Assembly: GCF_018223745.1 (NCBI RefSeq) | Contig: NZ_CP073653.1 | Coordinates: 4,178,001 to 4,242,000 of the forward strand | From: Clostridium beijerinckii | GTDB lineage: Bacteria; Bacillota; Clostridia; Clostridiales; Clostridiaceae | Reading direction: 5' to 3' | Length of the DNA: 64,000 nucleotides | Shown here: piece after piece, positions 43,533 through 52,573 of the stretch | Numbering within the stretch: position 1 is the stretch's first letter | Layout: the number at the start of each line of letters is the position of its first letter | Position numbers and translations under genes: made by a program | Notes under the pieces: model-generated | Seen by the model: the letters and a program-made list of their open reading frames with translations, nothing else | Told to the model about the DNA's origin: nothing | Databases searched by the model: none

Positions 43533-43584
43533 ACTCCACCCCTAAAAATATTGTTCTTTATATAATTTTTATAAATAATAAAGG

Positions 43585-43627
43585 CCAATTTAAACTAATC
43601 AAAAAAGAACTTATTAGTTTAAATTGG
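43585..43627. promoter_or_regulatory. Perfect 15-bp inverted repeat upstream of the chemoreceptor gene
   Basis: CCAATTTAAACTAAT (43585-43599) and ATTAGTTTAAATTGG (43613-43627) are separated by 13 bp, 53 bases before the chemoreceptor start. On the minus strand it is followed by GCCTTTATTATTT, so it could be an attenuator-type hairpin or an operator. Confidence 0.5.
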
Positions 43628-43870
43628 TCGACTGCACAGATAGCTCGAAATTCTTAAAATATCCACATAAAAAGAATTCTTCATAGCTCTCAATTACTAT
43701 ATTTCATTAATAATTGTCATTTTTTTAATATATATGTCATGTTATCATATAGATATTAAAAAATCAATAATTTAAATATATTGGTTAGCTGTCCAAATAT
43801 TTAAATTTCCAAAAAATAGTTTAAACGTATTCTAAAGCTCATAATTTTTAACTGAACATCTTCAAAATAC

Positions 43871-43955
43871 AAAAATAAACTAACGAAAATCCAAATTGTA
43901 GTTTCCATTGGTTTCATGATGGAGGCGAAATGCTACCTTTAAAATCCAACACTGA
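43871..43955. repeat. Degenerate hairpin with conserved tail
   Basis: An imperfect stem (AACGAAAATCCAAATT...TTTCCATTGGTTT) is followed by CATGATGGAGGCGAAATGCT and CTTTAAAATCC, the tail shared with 47736, 53420 and 59180. Nothing else is supported in the 43628-44230 gap apart from the promoter region of the next gene (TATAAT near 44178). Confidence 0.5.
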
Positions 43956-44230
43956 ATTTAATCTCATTTTGATCCTCAATATATTACATATTAATGCCTT
44001 TGTTTATAAAATTAACTTTTCTTTATTTCACTACAATAATCGCATTTCAATTTGAATTGGCCATTACTTATATCCTTGCATTTCATAACTTTTTTTATTT
44101 CTGCACTGGCATTGTATCTAATTTTATTTGGTCAGTTACAATCCTGTCTGTTATGGCACCCACTTTAAACATTCAGCATATAATAATAAATAACAAATGA
44201 AAAGAATCAAAGAAAAAAGGGAGTAGCAAA

Positions 44231-45676
44231 ATGCATAAAGATTATAATTATTGTAATTGTGATAAGAACAATGAAAAAAAAGTTAAGGAATTCATTAATT
44301 CATTAGAGCATCAAGGTTGTATAGTTCAAGAAGGAGAATTAAAATATGTAGATATTTTAAAATATTGCAGCGAAGGTTTAGTCAATACTGCTTTGGGAAA
44401 TAATGCAGGTGCTCCATATGCTCTTGCTCTAATCCCACCTTCTCCTAATCAAGAGTCTTCTATAGAATTTATAGAAGAAGGAGTTTCCTACAAATTACGT
44501 CCTGATGAGGCTATTGTTTTAATCGGAAAAACACCACCTAAAGCATATTACTACAGTTTCAGAAGTTTTCTTTTCTTTGCCAAAAACAAAATAGGAAAAG
44601 ATTATAGTGATAATACTACTGTAGGTAATAATCAAACCGGAAAATACCATATAATATTTGGCAGCCTAGGTGATACTATTAATAACTATAATATTAACAC
44701 TGAAAATACACCTGATGGAACACTAGGATATCCCTATGATAGTTCTACAATTATTATTACAACTGCTGACCAATATATTAACCACCAAGTGCGGAAGGCT
44801 TTAATTAATTCTGGATTTAGTTCCGATATCATGAATAATGATAATATACCAGAGGGTCTTGTCAACTTAGGACTTGAAAGAGGTAAGGATACCTTTGCAA
44901 TACTCATGAGAGCATCAATATGGGAAAATAGAGACATTGGACAAGAGTATTTAGATAATTTGGACAAATACTGGCATGTACTTCGAATTACACCTAAAAA
45001 GCCAATTAAAAACAACCATTCTTGGCCAGTACCTACACTTAAAATCCGTGAAACATGCAAAACAGAATTTAATCTACTACCACATGCTAGAGATGATTTA
45101 AATTATTTAAGGTATAAGATTCTTGAAAAATATTATAGTAATGACTATGAAGCTATAGATCTTAAAACTAATATTTGGGTTATGGAAAGCTTTGAAGGAA
45201 TTCTAATGGATGTGAATGTACTAGGCGAAAGTAGAGATGCCTTGTACCTCCGAACAAACAATTTCGAATTAACATCTGATGATGATTTTGTAATCACCTA
45301 CGGAGTTAATCACACCCAAACTGGAAAAGCAGTTTACTATAATTCTAGTTTCTATGGTGCTAAAAAACTTAACGGTGTTAGTGTTATTTACTCGCCTGAT
45401 TGTGAAGGATCAGCAAATGAATTTTTTCCTAAAGATTGCGAAGTATCAAATAATTATTATGTGTATAAAATGGCCAGAAAAGGTTGTGGCGATTGTGTAG
45501 CTATTATCCCTTATAGTACAGGAAATCCAAAAGGGGCATGCTACGGAGTTAATAACTATCAAGAAGCATTTATAGCCTTTAGACTATATTTAAATCAAGA
45601 AACATTAGTTGGTCCAGCACCTTATGATGTCATTTGGGATCAGGCTATTTTATTTAAGAAAAAGAATCAATATTAA
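44231..45676 (+). CDS. Unrecognised 481-residue cytosolic protein with Cys pairs
   Basis: I do not recognise the family. There is no signal peptide or membrane helix. It contains YCNC near the N-terminus and a GCGDC motif near residue 420, in the context KMARKGCGDCVAIIPYSTG, plus several single Cys, which could bind metal or form disulfides. The middle (about 95-160: GKTPPKAYYYSFRSFLFFAKN) and the C-terminal region (about 340-475) are the most ordered-looking. GGGAG precedes the ATG and a strong terminator follows, so it is a single-gene unit between two chemoreceptors. Base composition is like its neighbours. Confidence 0.8.
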   Translation: MHKDYNYCNCDKNNEKKVKEFINSLEHQGCIVQEGELKYVDILKYCSEGLVNTALGNNAGAPYALALIPPSPNQESSIEFIEEGVSYKLRPDEAIVLIGKTPPKAYYYSFRSFLFFAKNKIGKDYSDNTTVGNNQTGKYHIIFGSLGDTINNYNINTENTPDGTLGYPYDSSTIIITTADQYINHQVRKALINSGFSSDIMNNDNIPEGLVNLGLERGKDTFAILMRASIWENRDIGQEYLDNLDKYWHVLRITPKKPIKNNHSWPVPTLKIRETCKTEFNLLPHARDDLNYLRYKILEKYYSNDYEAIDLKTNIWVMESFEGILMDVNVLGESRDALYLRTNNFELTSDDDFVITYGVNHTQTGKAVYYNSSFYGAKKLNGVSVIYSPDCEGSANEFFPKDCEVSNNYYVYKMARKGCGDCVAIIPYSTGNPKGACYGVNNYQEAFIAFRLYLNQETLVGPAPYDVIWDQAILFKKKNQY

Positions 45677-45691
45677 ATAGTAATATAAAAG

Positions 45692-45727
45692 TTAGAAATG
45701 TATATTAATTTGCATTTCTAATTTTTT
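45692..45727 (+). terminator. Rho-independent terminator of the 481-residue protein gene
   Basis: TTAGAAATG (45692-45700) pairs with CATTTCTAA (45713-45721), followed by TTTTTT. The rest of the gap to 45999 holds the promoter region of the next gene and nothing else I can support. Confidence 0.85.
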
Positions 45728-45999
45728 AGTTGAACTGCCTCCGATTTCGTGCAAAATGGAGGGCAATTTTAATTTACTCTTAATCATTTCATCAATTTAT
45801 ATATATAATTTTTCAATGTAATTCTAATACACGCTTTAATCGTTCGATATTTTGACACAAAATTTACTATATACTATTTCCTCACTTTATTTAAAGTAAA
45901 ATGATTTAAGAAAAATATGTTTACAATTTCCAATATTTATTATAATATATATTAAACATATAGTTTTAGTCGGATATTATTACATAAGGGGGCATTAGT

Positions 46000-47535
46000 A
46001 TGTTTATAGTTACTATAATTACATCAGTATTAATAACCTTAATACTAGTCGCAATAATTTTTAAATCAAATACTCAAAAATTATATACAATAAGTAATCA
46101 TTTAGAAAAGATATCTAAAGGTGATTTAACAAAAACATTAACTTTAAACAGAATGGGGATTTTTAAAAAGTTTTCTTTAAATATAAATACATTTATCTTA
46201 TATATAAGAAAATTTATAAATGAAACCGCAACACTTAATGATAAGTTAATAGATTATTGCAAAGATTTAGGAAAATATTCAAAAGAGGTTGAATTCGCTG
46301 CCAATAATACGACAACGGTAATAAATCAAATATCTACTGTTGTTGAAAATCAAACCAATGATATAGTACAAGCCAAGAATTTTATCGCAGAAATCGTTGA
46401 AGAAAATAAATCTATAATAAATAACGGAAGTTCAATTGAAGATATGTCTTATTACATGACACTTGAAATAAATAAAACAAATGAAATTTATGATCAACTA
46501 ATACAAAAACTTAATAATTCTGCACTTTCTAATGAAAATTTAGCACATAAAACTAAATTACTATACGACAAAGTGTATACAATTCAAAGTATTTCAGATG
46601 CAGTAAACAGTATTAGTGAAAATACAACTTTGTTAGCGCTAAACGCATCCATTGAAGCAGCACGAGCAGGAGAACAAGGAAAAGGATTTGCAGTTGTGGC
46701 AACCGAAATACAAAAACTTGCTAAAATATCCTCTGAACAATCAAAGGATATAAAAAATATAATAAGTGACATAAATAACATAATAAAAGATATATCCGAA
46801 TCAATGGCTACTGAGGTAAAAGTAATAAATGATAATATTGAATTTTCAAGTATAACAAAAGATAAATTGAAAACTATTAAAGATAAAAATGAAGCTACGC
46901 TAATTTCAGTAAAAAATATAAATAAAATAATTGATATTCAAGGAAACAAGATAGATAAAATAGGTAGATTCATTGATGATATCGAAATTGTTTCCACTGC
47001 TATATCAGATTCTACAAAAAAAGTTGCTGCTGCTTCCGAAGAGCAATTAAACTCTATAATCAATATTTCCACTTCTGCATCCGCTTTAGCTGATATGAAT
47101 AGCAATTTAAAAGGACATATTGATTCCTTTGCAAAAGATTATACTATAGATGATAAAACAAACCAGTATATAAATAATGGATTAGAAATTCTCATAAACT
47201 TATCTAAAAATGATATTTTACGGGATATGGACTATAATAGTGCTACAAAAATACTAAAAGAAAAGATAGCTGAGTATCCATATTTTGATCTTTTTGCTTT
47301 AATGCAAAAAGATGGTTTAAGAAAAGCTATAACTTTAGATTATACTGAAAATGAAGTTTACGTAAACTTTTCTCATAGGCCATACTTTAAAGAAGCAATT
47401 GAAGGAAATTTTTTCAAATCAGAGCCTTATATTTCTGTAGATACAAATAATTATTGTATCGCAATATCTGTACCTGTTCTAAATTCTCAAAAGCAAATTG
47501 TAGGAATATTAATGGGAGACCTAATACTCGGCTAA
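46000..47535 (+). CDS. Chemoreceptor-like protein with a Cache-like domain at the C-terminus
   Basis: 511 residues. One N-terminal membrane helix (about 1-22), a HAMP-like segment ([14 protein letters not shown]), then an MCP signalling region with the conserved tip [20 protein letters not shown] (about residue 210). After the signalling region comes a domain of about 130 residues (about 380-511) with [24 protein letters not shown] and [20 protein letters not shown], the pattern of a Cache/PDC sensor. Such sensors normally precede the membrane helix and face outward; here the sensor is C-terminal and apparently cytoplasmic. GGGGGC precedes the ATG. Confidence 0.88.
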   Translation: MFIVTIITSVLITLILVAIIFKSNTQKLYTISNHLEKISKGDLTKTLTLNRMGIFKKFSLNINTFILYIRKFINETATLNDKLIDYCKDLGKYSKEVEFAANNTTTVINQISTVVENQTNDIVQAKNFIAEIVEENKSIINNGSSIEDMSYYMTLEINKTNEIYDQLIQKLNNSALSNENLAHKTKLLYDKVYTIQSISDAVNSISENTTLLALNASIEAARAGEQGKGFAVVATEIQKLAKISSEQSKDIKNIISDINNIIKDISESMATEVKVINDNIEFSSITKDKLKTIKDKNEATLISVKNINKIIDIQGNKIDKIGRFIDDIEIVSTAISDSTKKVAAASEEQLNSIINISTSASALADMNSNLKGHIDSFAKDYTIDDKTNQYINNGLEILINLSKNDILRDMDYNSATKILKEKIAEYPYFDLFALMQKDGLRKAITLDYTENEVYVNFSHRPYFKEAIEGNFFKSEPYISVDTNNYCIAISVPVLNSQKQIVGILMGDLILG

Positions 47536-47679
47536 GGTTCTTTAAAAATCATTTATCCCCTAACTTAATTTTCACATTTATTTTCATTAATTCAATGTCA
47601 TCTTAAAATAAATTGTAATATTTAAATTTATACTCTTATCATTCCCACTATTAATTTTATCTTTTGACACTTAAAATAA

Positions 47680-47776
47680 CCCACGACAATGAACTGCTAC
47701 CTGTCAAGTAGATAGGGCGCAGTTCGTTGTCGTGGATTTTATGATGAAGGCGAAGCATAATCTTTAAAATCCACCA
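47680..47776. terminator. Bidirectional terminator with an IS-end relic in the loop and a conserved tail
   Basis: CCACGACAA (47681-47689) pairs with TTGTCGTGG (47727-47735). The loop (47690-47725) is TGAACTGC...GCAGTTC, and its first 26 bases match the right end of the IS at 57562-59161 in 23 positions. The tail GGCGAAGCATAATCTTTAA follows (47750-47768). It lies between a plus-strand chemoreceptor and the minus-strand ROK gene. Confidence 0.75.
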
Positions 47777-47929
47777 CCTGCACTTAATATAAAATTCTTA
47801 ACTTGTCCATAATAAAAATTTTTATCTAACTGTCTACCTTAAGGAGAACATATCATTAATCCCTAGTAGATTCTTTTATATACTTCTTCTCTTTAATCTT
47901 CAATACTGCATTTATTTTTATTATATCTA

Positions 47930-48823
47930 TCATTTTAAACAAGATGCTAGAATCCCCGCTCCAAGCAATCCTGCATCATCACCTATTTTAGCCAATTTAA
48001 TATTTACATTAATATTGTTAAATACTCTTAGCTTAACTTCATTAATTAATTTTTCTAAGTAATTAGAATTGTTTAATATAACTGATCCGCCAAGTACTAT
48101 AACTTCTGGATCTACAATAGTTATTATATTAGCAATTGCTTTAGATAAATTTATAGACCACTCATTTAAAACCTCTCTGCAATTTACTTCTCCATCCTTA
48201 GCTCTGTCAAAAACATCTTTGGCCGTGAGTTCCTGTCCTAACTTCTTACTAGCAATTCTAGAAATACTTACTCCACTGCACTGCCCTTCTAATCCCCCAG
48301 CGTTTAAGCCCGCATGACTATATTCATCTTCATTTATTATCATGTTGCATACTTCTCCAGCTATGTTATTAAAACCATTAATTATCTCATTTTTATAAAC
48401 AAATCCTCCACCTACTCCTGTTGATAGAGTAATATAATATGCACTTTCAGCATTTTTAGCTGTTCCTATCTTAGCTTCACAATATCCAGCCACATTTGCA
48501 TCATTATTTACAGTTGTAGGTAATTTAAAACGCTCTTCAAAGTATTTTTTTATTTCAAATCCTTCCCATCCTTTTAAATTAGGCGGATTAATTATTACTC
48601 CATTTCTTATATCTAAAGGACCTGGACATGCCACACCAATAGCCTGAATGTTATATGTATTCCACTTTTCCCTAATTATTTTTATTAAATTATCTACATT
48701 ATAGTCCGCACCTTTTTCAACGATATTATCTATTTTAAATTTATCTATTAAATTATATTCATTATCTAAAATAGCGGCTCTTAAGTTGGTACCTCCTATA
48801 TCAATTCCCAAATAATAATTCAT
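47930..48823 (-). CDS. ROK-family sugar kinase
   Basis: 297 residues. The N-terminal ATP motif GIDIGGTNLRAAI and the second phosphate loop STGVGGGFVY are clear, as is the sugar-binding NDANVAG. The usual ROK zinc motif CxCGxxGCxE is replaced by LNAGGLEGQCSG, so zinc is probably not bound in the usual way. It probably phosphorylates glucose released by GH1, or a disaccharide as in beta-glucoside kinases. It follows the cellobiose PTS operon after a terminator; there is no separate promoter I can name. Confidence 0.9.
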   Translation of the reverse strand: MNYYLGIDIGGTNLRAAILDNEYNLIDKFKIDNIVEKGADYNVDNLIKIIREKWNTYNIQAIGVACPGPLDIRNGVIINPPNLKGWEGFEIKKYFEERFKLPTTVNNDANVAGYCEAKIGTAKNAESAYYITLSTGVGGGFVYKNEIINGFNNIAGEVCNMIINEDEYSHAGLNAGGLEGQCSGVSISRIASKKLGQELTAKDVFDRAKDGEVNCREVLNEWSINLSKAIANIITIVDPEVIVLGGSVILNNSNYLEKLINEVKLRVFNNINVNIKLAKIGDDAGLLGAGILASCLK

Positions 48824-48951
48824 CTTGACCTCCTAAAATATTAACAAAACTATTTGATTAAATAAAATCTTCTATGATATTTTTTAATTGCGCGCTTACT
48901 TAAAATTGTTATTTCTTATTCGTTCCAAACTTTTTATAAGCTTATTTTATT

Positions 48952-48980
48952 AAAAGCCGGGATAAATCCTCGGCTTTTTA
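48952..48980 (-). terminator. Terminator of the cellobiose PTS operon
   Basis: AAAAGCCG (48952-48959) pairs with CGGCTTTT (48971-48978), directly after the EIIA stop. Flanking A/T runs let it act on the minus strand, partly separating the ROK gene. Confidence 0.85.
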
Positions 48981-49304
48981 CTATTTTTTCTTTAAATCAT
49001 TTATTTCTTTCTGCATATATAACATCTCTTTAGCTAAAGATAAAATTATTTCTGCTGCCATTAATTGATCTTCAGCATGCATAAGTATTAATGAAAACTC
49101 TTGCTTATTTCCTTTTGCTTCTTCTTGTATAAGTTGTGCATGTGACTTATGTCCTTCTCTCATAAACACGGATGCATCTTCAAGTAATTTTTCTGCCTCT
49201 TCTACATTTCCGCCTCTTCCTTTAATTAAAGCCTGGATTCCCATACTCTTTGCCGTTCCAACATTACTAATAATATTGAAAGCTATTAACTCCATTCCTT
49301 CCAT
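48981..49304 (-). CDS. PTS lactose/cellobiose-type EIIA
   Basis: 107 residues, all-helical IIA-Lac/Cel family. The N-terminus ELIAFNIISNVGTAKSMGIQA is typical, and the phosphorylated His lies in LILMHAEDQLMAAEI (about residue 79), followed by a basic C-terminal coil. It passes phosphate from HPr to the EIIB at 49316-49618. It lies 11 bases after that gene. These proteins act as trimers. Confidence 0.95.
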   Translation of the reverse strand: MEGMELIAFNIISNVGTAKSMGIQALIKGRGGNVEEAEKLLEDASVFMREGHKSHAQLIQEEAKGNKQEFSLILMHAEDQLMAAEIILSLAKEMLYMQKEINDLKKK

Positions 49305-49315
49305 TTTAAACCACC

Positions 49316-49618
49316 TTATTTCATTAAATCTATAGCGAAAGTTAAAACTTTGTCAGCATTCATTCTGCCATAATCAACCATACTAATAACTTCTACTGAT
49401 ATCTTATTTTCTACTGTCTCTTTTACACTGTCTTTCATAAATCCAATTTGAGGTCCTAGTAAAATTACATCAGCACTTTGCCAACATTGAGATAAATCTG
49501 TCGAAGGTATAGCTTCTATTGTTACTTCTATACCCTTTTCTTTTGCCACTCTAATCATCTTTTGTACAAGCATTGATGTTGACATTCCTGCATTACATAC
49601 TAATAATATTTTTTTCAT
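49316..49618 (-). CDS. PTS cellobiose-type EIIB
   Basis: 100 residues. The phosphorylated Cys sits in ILLVCNAGMSTSMLVQKM (Cys8), and the rest (DVILLGPQIGFM; YGRMNADKVL) matches IIB-Cel. It carries phosphate from EIIA to the sugar bound in EIIC. It is 38 bases downstream of the EIIC gene in the same operon. Confidence 0.96.
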   Translation of the reverse strand: MKKILLVCNAGMSTSMLVQKMIRVAKEKGIEVTIEAIPSTDLSQCWQSADVILLGPQIGFMKDSVKETVENKISVEVISMVDYGRMNADKVLTFAIDLMK

Positions 49619-49656
49619 AACAAAACATCTCCCTTTTATTTTTATATTCTTTCTAT

Positions 49657-50958
49657 TTATTCTTCAATCTGTTTTTTCTCTGCAACCTTTAAAAAAGGAA
49701 TATATAGTAAGACTGTAAGTGCAATCATAATTATTTGAAATACTGAAGCTCTCCAATCTCCACCGGTTGCTAGAAATCCTGATAAAATTGGTGGAGTCGT
49801 CCAAGGTGTTTGAATTACTACTGGTGACATCCATCCTGCCTCAGTCACTAAGTATGCAACAGTTAAGCAAATTGGTGAAGCTAATACAAATGGAATCATT
49901 AGTGTTAAATCAAATACTATTGGTAAACCAAATATAACTGGCTCATTAATATTAAATATACCTGGTGCTGTGGAAAGTTTAGCAATATCTCTATAATCCT
50001 TTCTCTTTGAGAATAAGAATATAGCAATTAATAACGCAATAGTATTACCTGATCCACCCATTACTCCAAATGTGTCCTTAAATGACATGCTAATTATGTG
50101 AGGGATAGGTTGACCTTGAGCAAAAGCAGTCATATTTTCATTCATAGCTGTGTATAATACTGGATCCATAATTGGCGCAATTACCCCTCCTGGATGTATC
50201 CCTATTGCAAATAATAAATTAGACAACAGCATTAATATTATAAATCCTGGTAAACTAGTAACTAGAGCTACCAATGGTCGTTGTATTGTTTTTAAGATCA
50301 GTGAATTTATATCTGTCCCAAAAAGTTGTTTTATTGCAAATGACACTACAGCAAAAATTAGAATAGTAATCATTATAGGTATTAAACTATTAAAAGACTT
50401 TGTAACGGCTGGAGGTACTGCTTCTCCACCTATATTAATCTTAAGTTTTTCATTTTTAGATAACCACATAAATAATTCAGTTGATAATAGTGACGTTATA
50501 ATACCTACGAACATCCCACCTGAATTAGTGGAACTATAAGAAATAACTCCTGCAACTTTAACTGCCTCTTTAACTCCTACAGGTGTAGTTGAAATCACAA
50601 ATGGTAATAAAACAACAAATATTGAAATAGCTAGAAGCGCTGGTGCTATTGGATTTTCAAATTTCCTATTTATTGCTAGATGATATGCACATGCACCCGC
50701 TAGCAATACTGCTAAGAAATTTAAAGTACCATTATTAATAGATGTTCCAACATCTTGCCAAGTAGTTAATGTTGCTGGATTAATTATTTTAGACATAAAT
50801 CCTGTTGGTTCAATAACAACATAGTTAATGAAAATCATTAAGCCTGCAATAATAATGAATGGAATTAGTGATGCAAATGCATCTCTAAGTGATCTCAAGT
50901 GTATTTCTCCACCTAACTTTTGCGATGCTTTCCCTAGTTTTTCAAAAAATTTGTTCAT
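49657..50958 (-). CDS. PTS cellobiose-type EIIC permease
   Basis: 433 residues from the ATG at 50958 (GGGGG 7 nt upstream; the frame to 50991 is unsupported and overlaps the GH1 gene). About ten membrane helices. The family motifs GGSGNTIALLIAIFLFSK and FNINEPVIFGLPIVFDL are present. It imports and phosphorylates a beta-diglucoside; together with GH1 downstream of uptake, cellobiose is the best guess. Confidence 0.95.
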   Translation of the reverse strand: MNKFFEKLGKASQKLGGEIHLRSLRDAFASLIPFIIIAGLMIFINYVVIEPTGFMSKIINPATLTTWQDVGTSINNGTLNFLAVLLAGACAYHLAINRKFENPIAPALLAISIFVVLLPFVISTTPVGVKEAVKVAGVISYSSTNSGGMFVGIITSLLSTELFMWLSKNEKLKINIGGEAVPPAVTKSFNSLIPIMITILIFAVVSFAIKQLFGTDINSLILKTIQRPLVALVTSLPGFIILMLLSNLLFAIGIHPGGVIAPIMDPVLYTAMNENMTAFAQGQPIPHIISMSFKDTFGVMGGSGNTIALLIAIFLFSKRKDYRDIAKLSTAPGIFNINEPVIFGLPIVFDLTLMIPFVLASPICLTVAYLVTEAGWMSPVVIQTPWTTPPILSGFLATGGDWRASVFQIIMIALTVLLYIPFLKVAEKKQIEE

Positions 50959-50974
50959 CAATATTCCCCCTTTT

Positions 50975-52363
50975 TTATTCTTCAAAACCATTATTTGTAG
51001 CTAACAGTTTATAAAACTCTCCACTTTTCTTTACTGTTCTCTTTTGAGTTTTTAAATCTAAACTAACTAAACCATACCTATTTTTATATGCATTCATCCA
51101 TGACCAACAATCAATGAATGTCCATAGATGATATCCTTTTATATTACATCCCTCTTCAATTGCTTTATGAACATATTTTAAATGTCCCTTAATAAAATTA
51201 ATTCTGTATTCATCATTAATTTGTCCATTTTCAAGAAAACGTTCTTCATCAGTGACACCCATACCATTTTCGGATATAAAAGCTTCTATATTTCCATAAT
51301 TTTCTTTAACATCATTACAAAGATCTAGTATTCCTTTCTCGTATATTTCCCATCCTCTATAATTATTAAACTTTCTTCCTGGCATTATATATGGATCAAA
51401 AAACCATTCTGGCATAAATGGAGAATTAGGATTAACAGCATTTTCTCTCGCCTTTGCTCTTCTTGGTTCATAATAATTTATTCCTAAAATTTGAGCTGTA
51501 TTTTCTTTAATTATTTTTAGCTCATCATCTGTATATATAGGAATTTGATTATATTTTTTAAGAGTATCAACTAACTTCTTAGGAAATTCGCCTTTTACAC
51601 AAGGATCTAAGAAGCTTCTATTATAAAATAAGTCACAATATTCTGCTGCCTCCACATCATACTTATTTGAACTTCTTGGATAAGTAGGACTAAGATTTAA
51701 TATTACTCCAATTTTAGATTTTAGATTGTGTTTTTTAAATCTTTCAATGGCTTTTGCATGTGCAAGAATTGTATTAAAAGCTACTTGTGCACCCCTCTTA
51801 AAATCTATTATGTTTGGATAGTGAAAATCTTGTAAGTACCCTCCAAGTACTGGTCCTAAAGGTTCATTAAATGTAAACCAATGCTCAGCTCTGTCTCCAA
51901 ATAATTCAAAACACTTATCTGCATAGTTCACATATGCCTCAACGACCTCTTTACTTTCCCATCCTCCCTTTTCCTGCATTACTAACGGCATATCAAAGTG
52001 ATATAAGTTAATAAAAGGCTTTACATCATTAGCTATAAATGAATTAATTACATTATTATAAAATTCAACTGCTTTTTCATTAACTTCTCCATCTCCATTT
52101 GGAAATAATCGAGCCCACGAAATAGACATTCTAAATGAATTATGTCCAAGTTCCTTCATTAATTTGATATCATCTTCATACCTATAGAAGAAATCTGAAG
52201 TAATATCTGGTCCAACTTCATCATAGAATCTGTTTTTTTCTAATTGAAACCAATGATCCCAAATAGTTTTTCCTTTATCAGTATTACCTTTGCCTTCTGA
52301 TTGCTCTGCTGATGAGGCACTCCCCCACCAGAATCCTTCTGGAAATTCATAAAATTTTTTCAT
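50975..52363 (-). CDS. GH1 6-phospho-beta-glucosidase
   Basis: 462 residues, cytoplasmic. GH1 signatures: FPEGFWWGSASSAEQ at the N-terminus, acid/base Glu in TFNEPLG (about 168) and nucleophile Glu in ISENGMG (about 366). The context of a cellobiose PTS makes cellobiose 6-phosphate or a related 6-phospho-beta-glucoside the substrate, giving glucose 6-phosphate and glucose. It is the first gene of the operon, with promoter and operators at 52428-52497. Confidence 0.94.
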   Translation of the reverse strand: MKKFYEFPEGFWWGSASSAEQSEGKGNTDKGKTIWDHWFQLEKNRFYDEVGPDITSDFFYRYEDDIKLMKELGHNSFRMSISWARLFPNGDGEVNEKAVEFYNNVINSFIANDVKPFINLYHFDMPLVMQEKGGWESKEVVEAYVNYADKCFELFGDRAEHWFTFNEPLGPVLGGYLQDFHYPNIIDFKRGAQVAFNTILAHAKAIERFKKHNLKSKIGVILNLSPTYPRSSNKYDVEAAEYCDLFYNRSFLDPCVKGEFPKKLVDTLKKYNQIPIYTDDELKIIKENTAQILGINYYEPRRAKARENAVNPNSPFMPEWFFDPYIMPGRKFNNYRGWEIYEKGILDLCNDVKENYGNIEAFISENGMGVTDEERFLENGQINDEYRINFIKGHLKYVHKAIEEGCNIKGYHLWTFIDCWSWMNAYKNRYGLVSLDLKTQKRTVKKSGEFYKLLATNNGFEE

Positions 52364-52427
52364 AAGTAACTCCCATCTTAATATATATTATGTTTCTCGT
52401 CTCGAGCAGAAAACATTTTCAATTATG

Positions 52428-52456
52428 ATTATATATGTCCTTTCAAAAATAATCAA
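52428..52456 (-). promoter_or_regulatory. Promoter of the cellobiose PTS operon
   Basis: On the minus strand TTGATT (52451-52456) and TATAAT (52428-52433) are 17 bp apart, a near-consensus vegetative promoter. Its -35 touches the first of the two operators described next. Confidence 0.75.
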
Positions 52457-52497
52457 TACCTTTTTTCAAAAGATATATACCTTTTATAAAAAGATAT
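52456..52497. promoter_or_regulatory. Two adjacent 21-bp palindromic operators (GntR candidate)
   Basis: Two 21-bp sites lie end to end: 52456-52476 and 52477-52497. Each is ATACCTTTT, a 3-bp centre (TTC or ATA), then AAAAGATAT, a near-perfect dyad. They lie between the divergent GH1-PTS operon and the GntR gene, upstream of the latter's -10 (TATAAT at 52532-52537). A GntR/HutC regulator would repress both genes from here. Confidence 0.75.
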
Positions 52498-52573
52498 ATA
52501 AATACCAGTATATTTTTATTTATATCTGATATATAATATATGTGTGGAAACAATTGAGAAAGGAAGATTATAT

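Noticed and set aside
44154..44169. Sigma-54-like promoter TGGCAC-CCACT-TTAAA
   Set aside because: The GC of the -12 element is missing, and a plain TATAAT lies just downstream; the match is probably chance.
43994..44200. Open frame of 68 codons on the plus strand
   Set aside because: No ribosome site, hydrophobic low-complexity composition typical of AT-rich non-coding DNA, and it overlaps the promoter region of the next gene.
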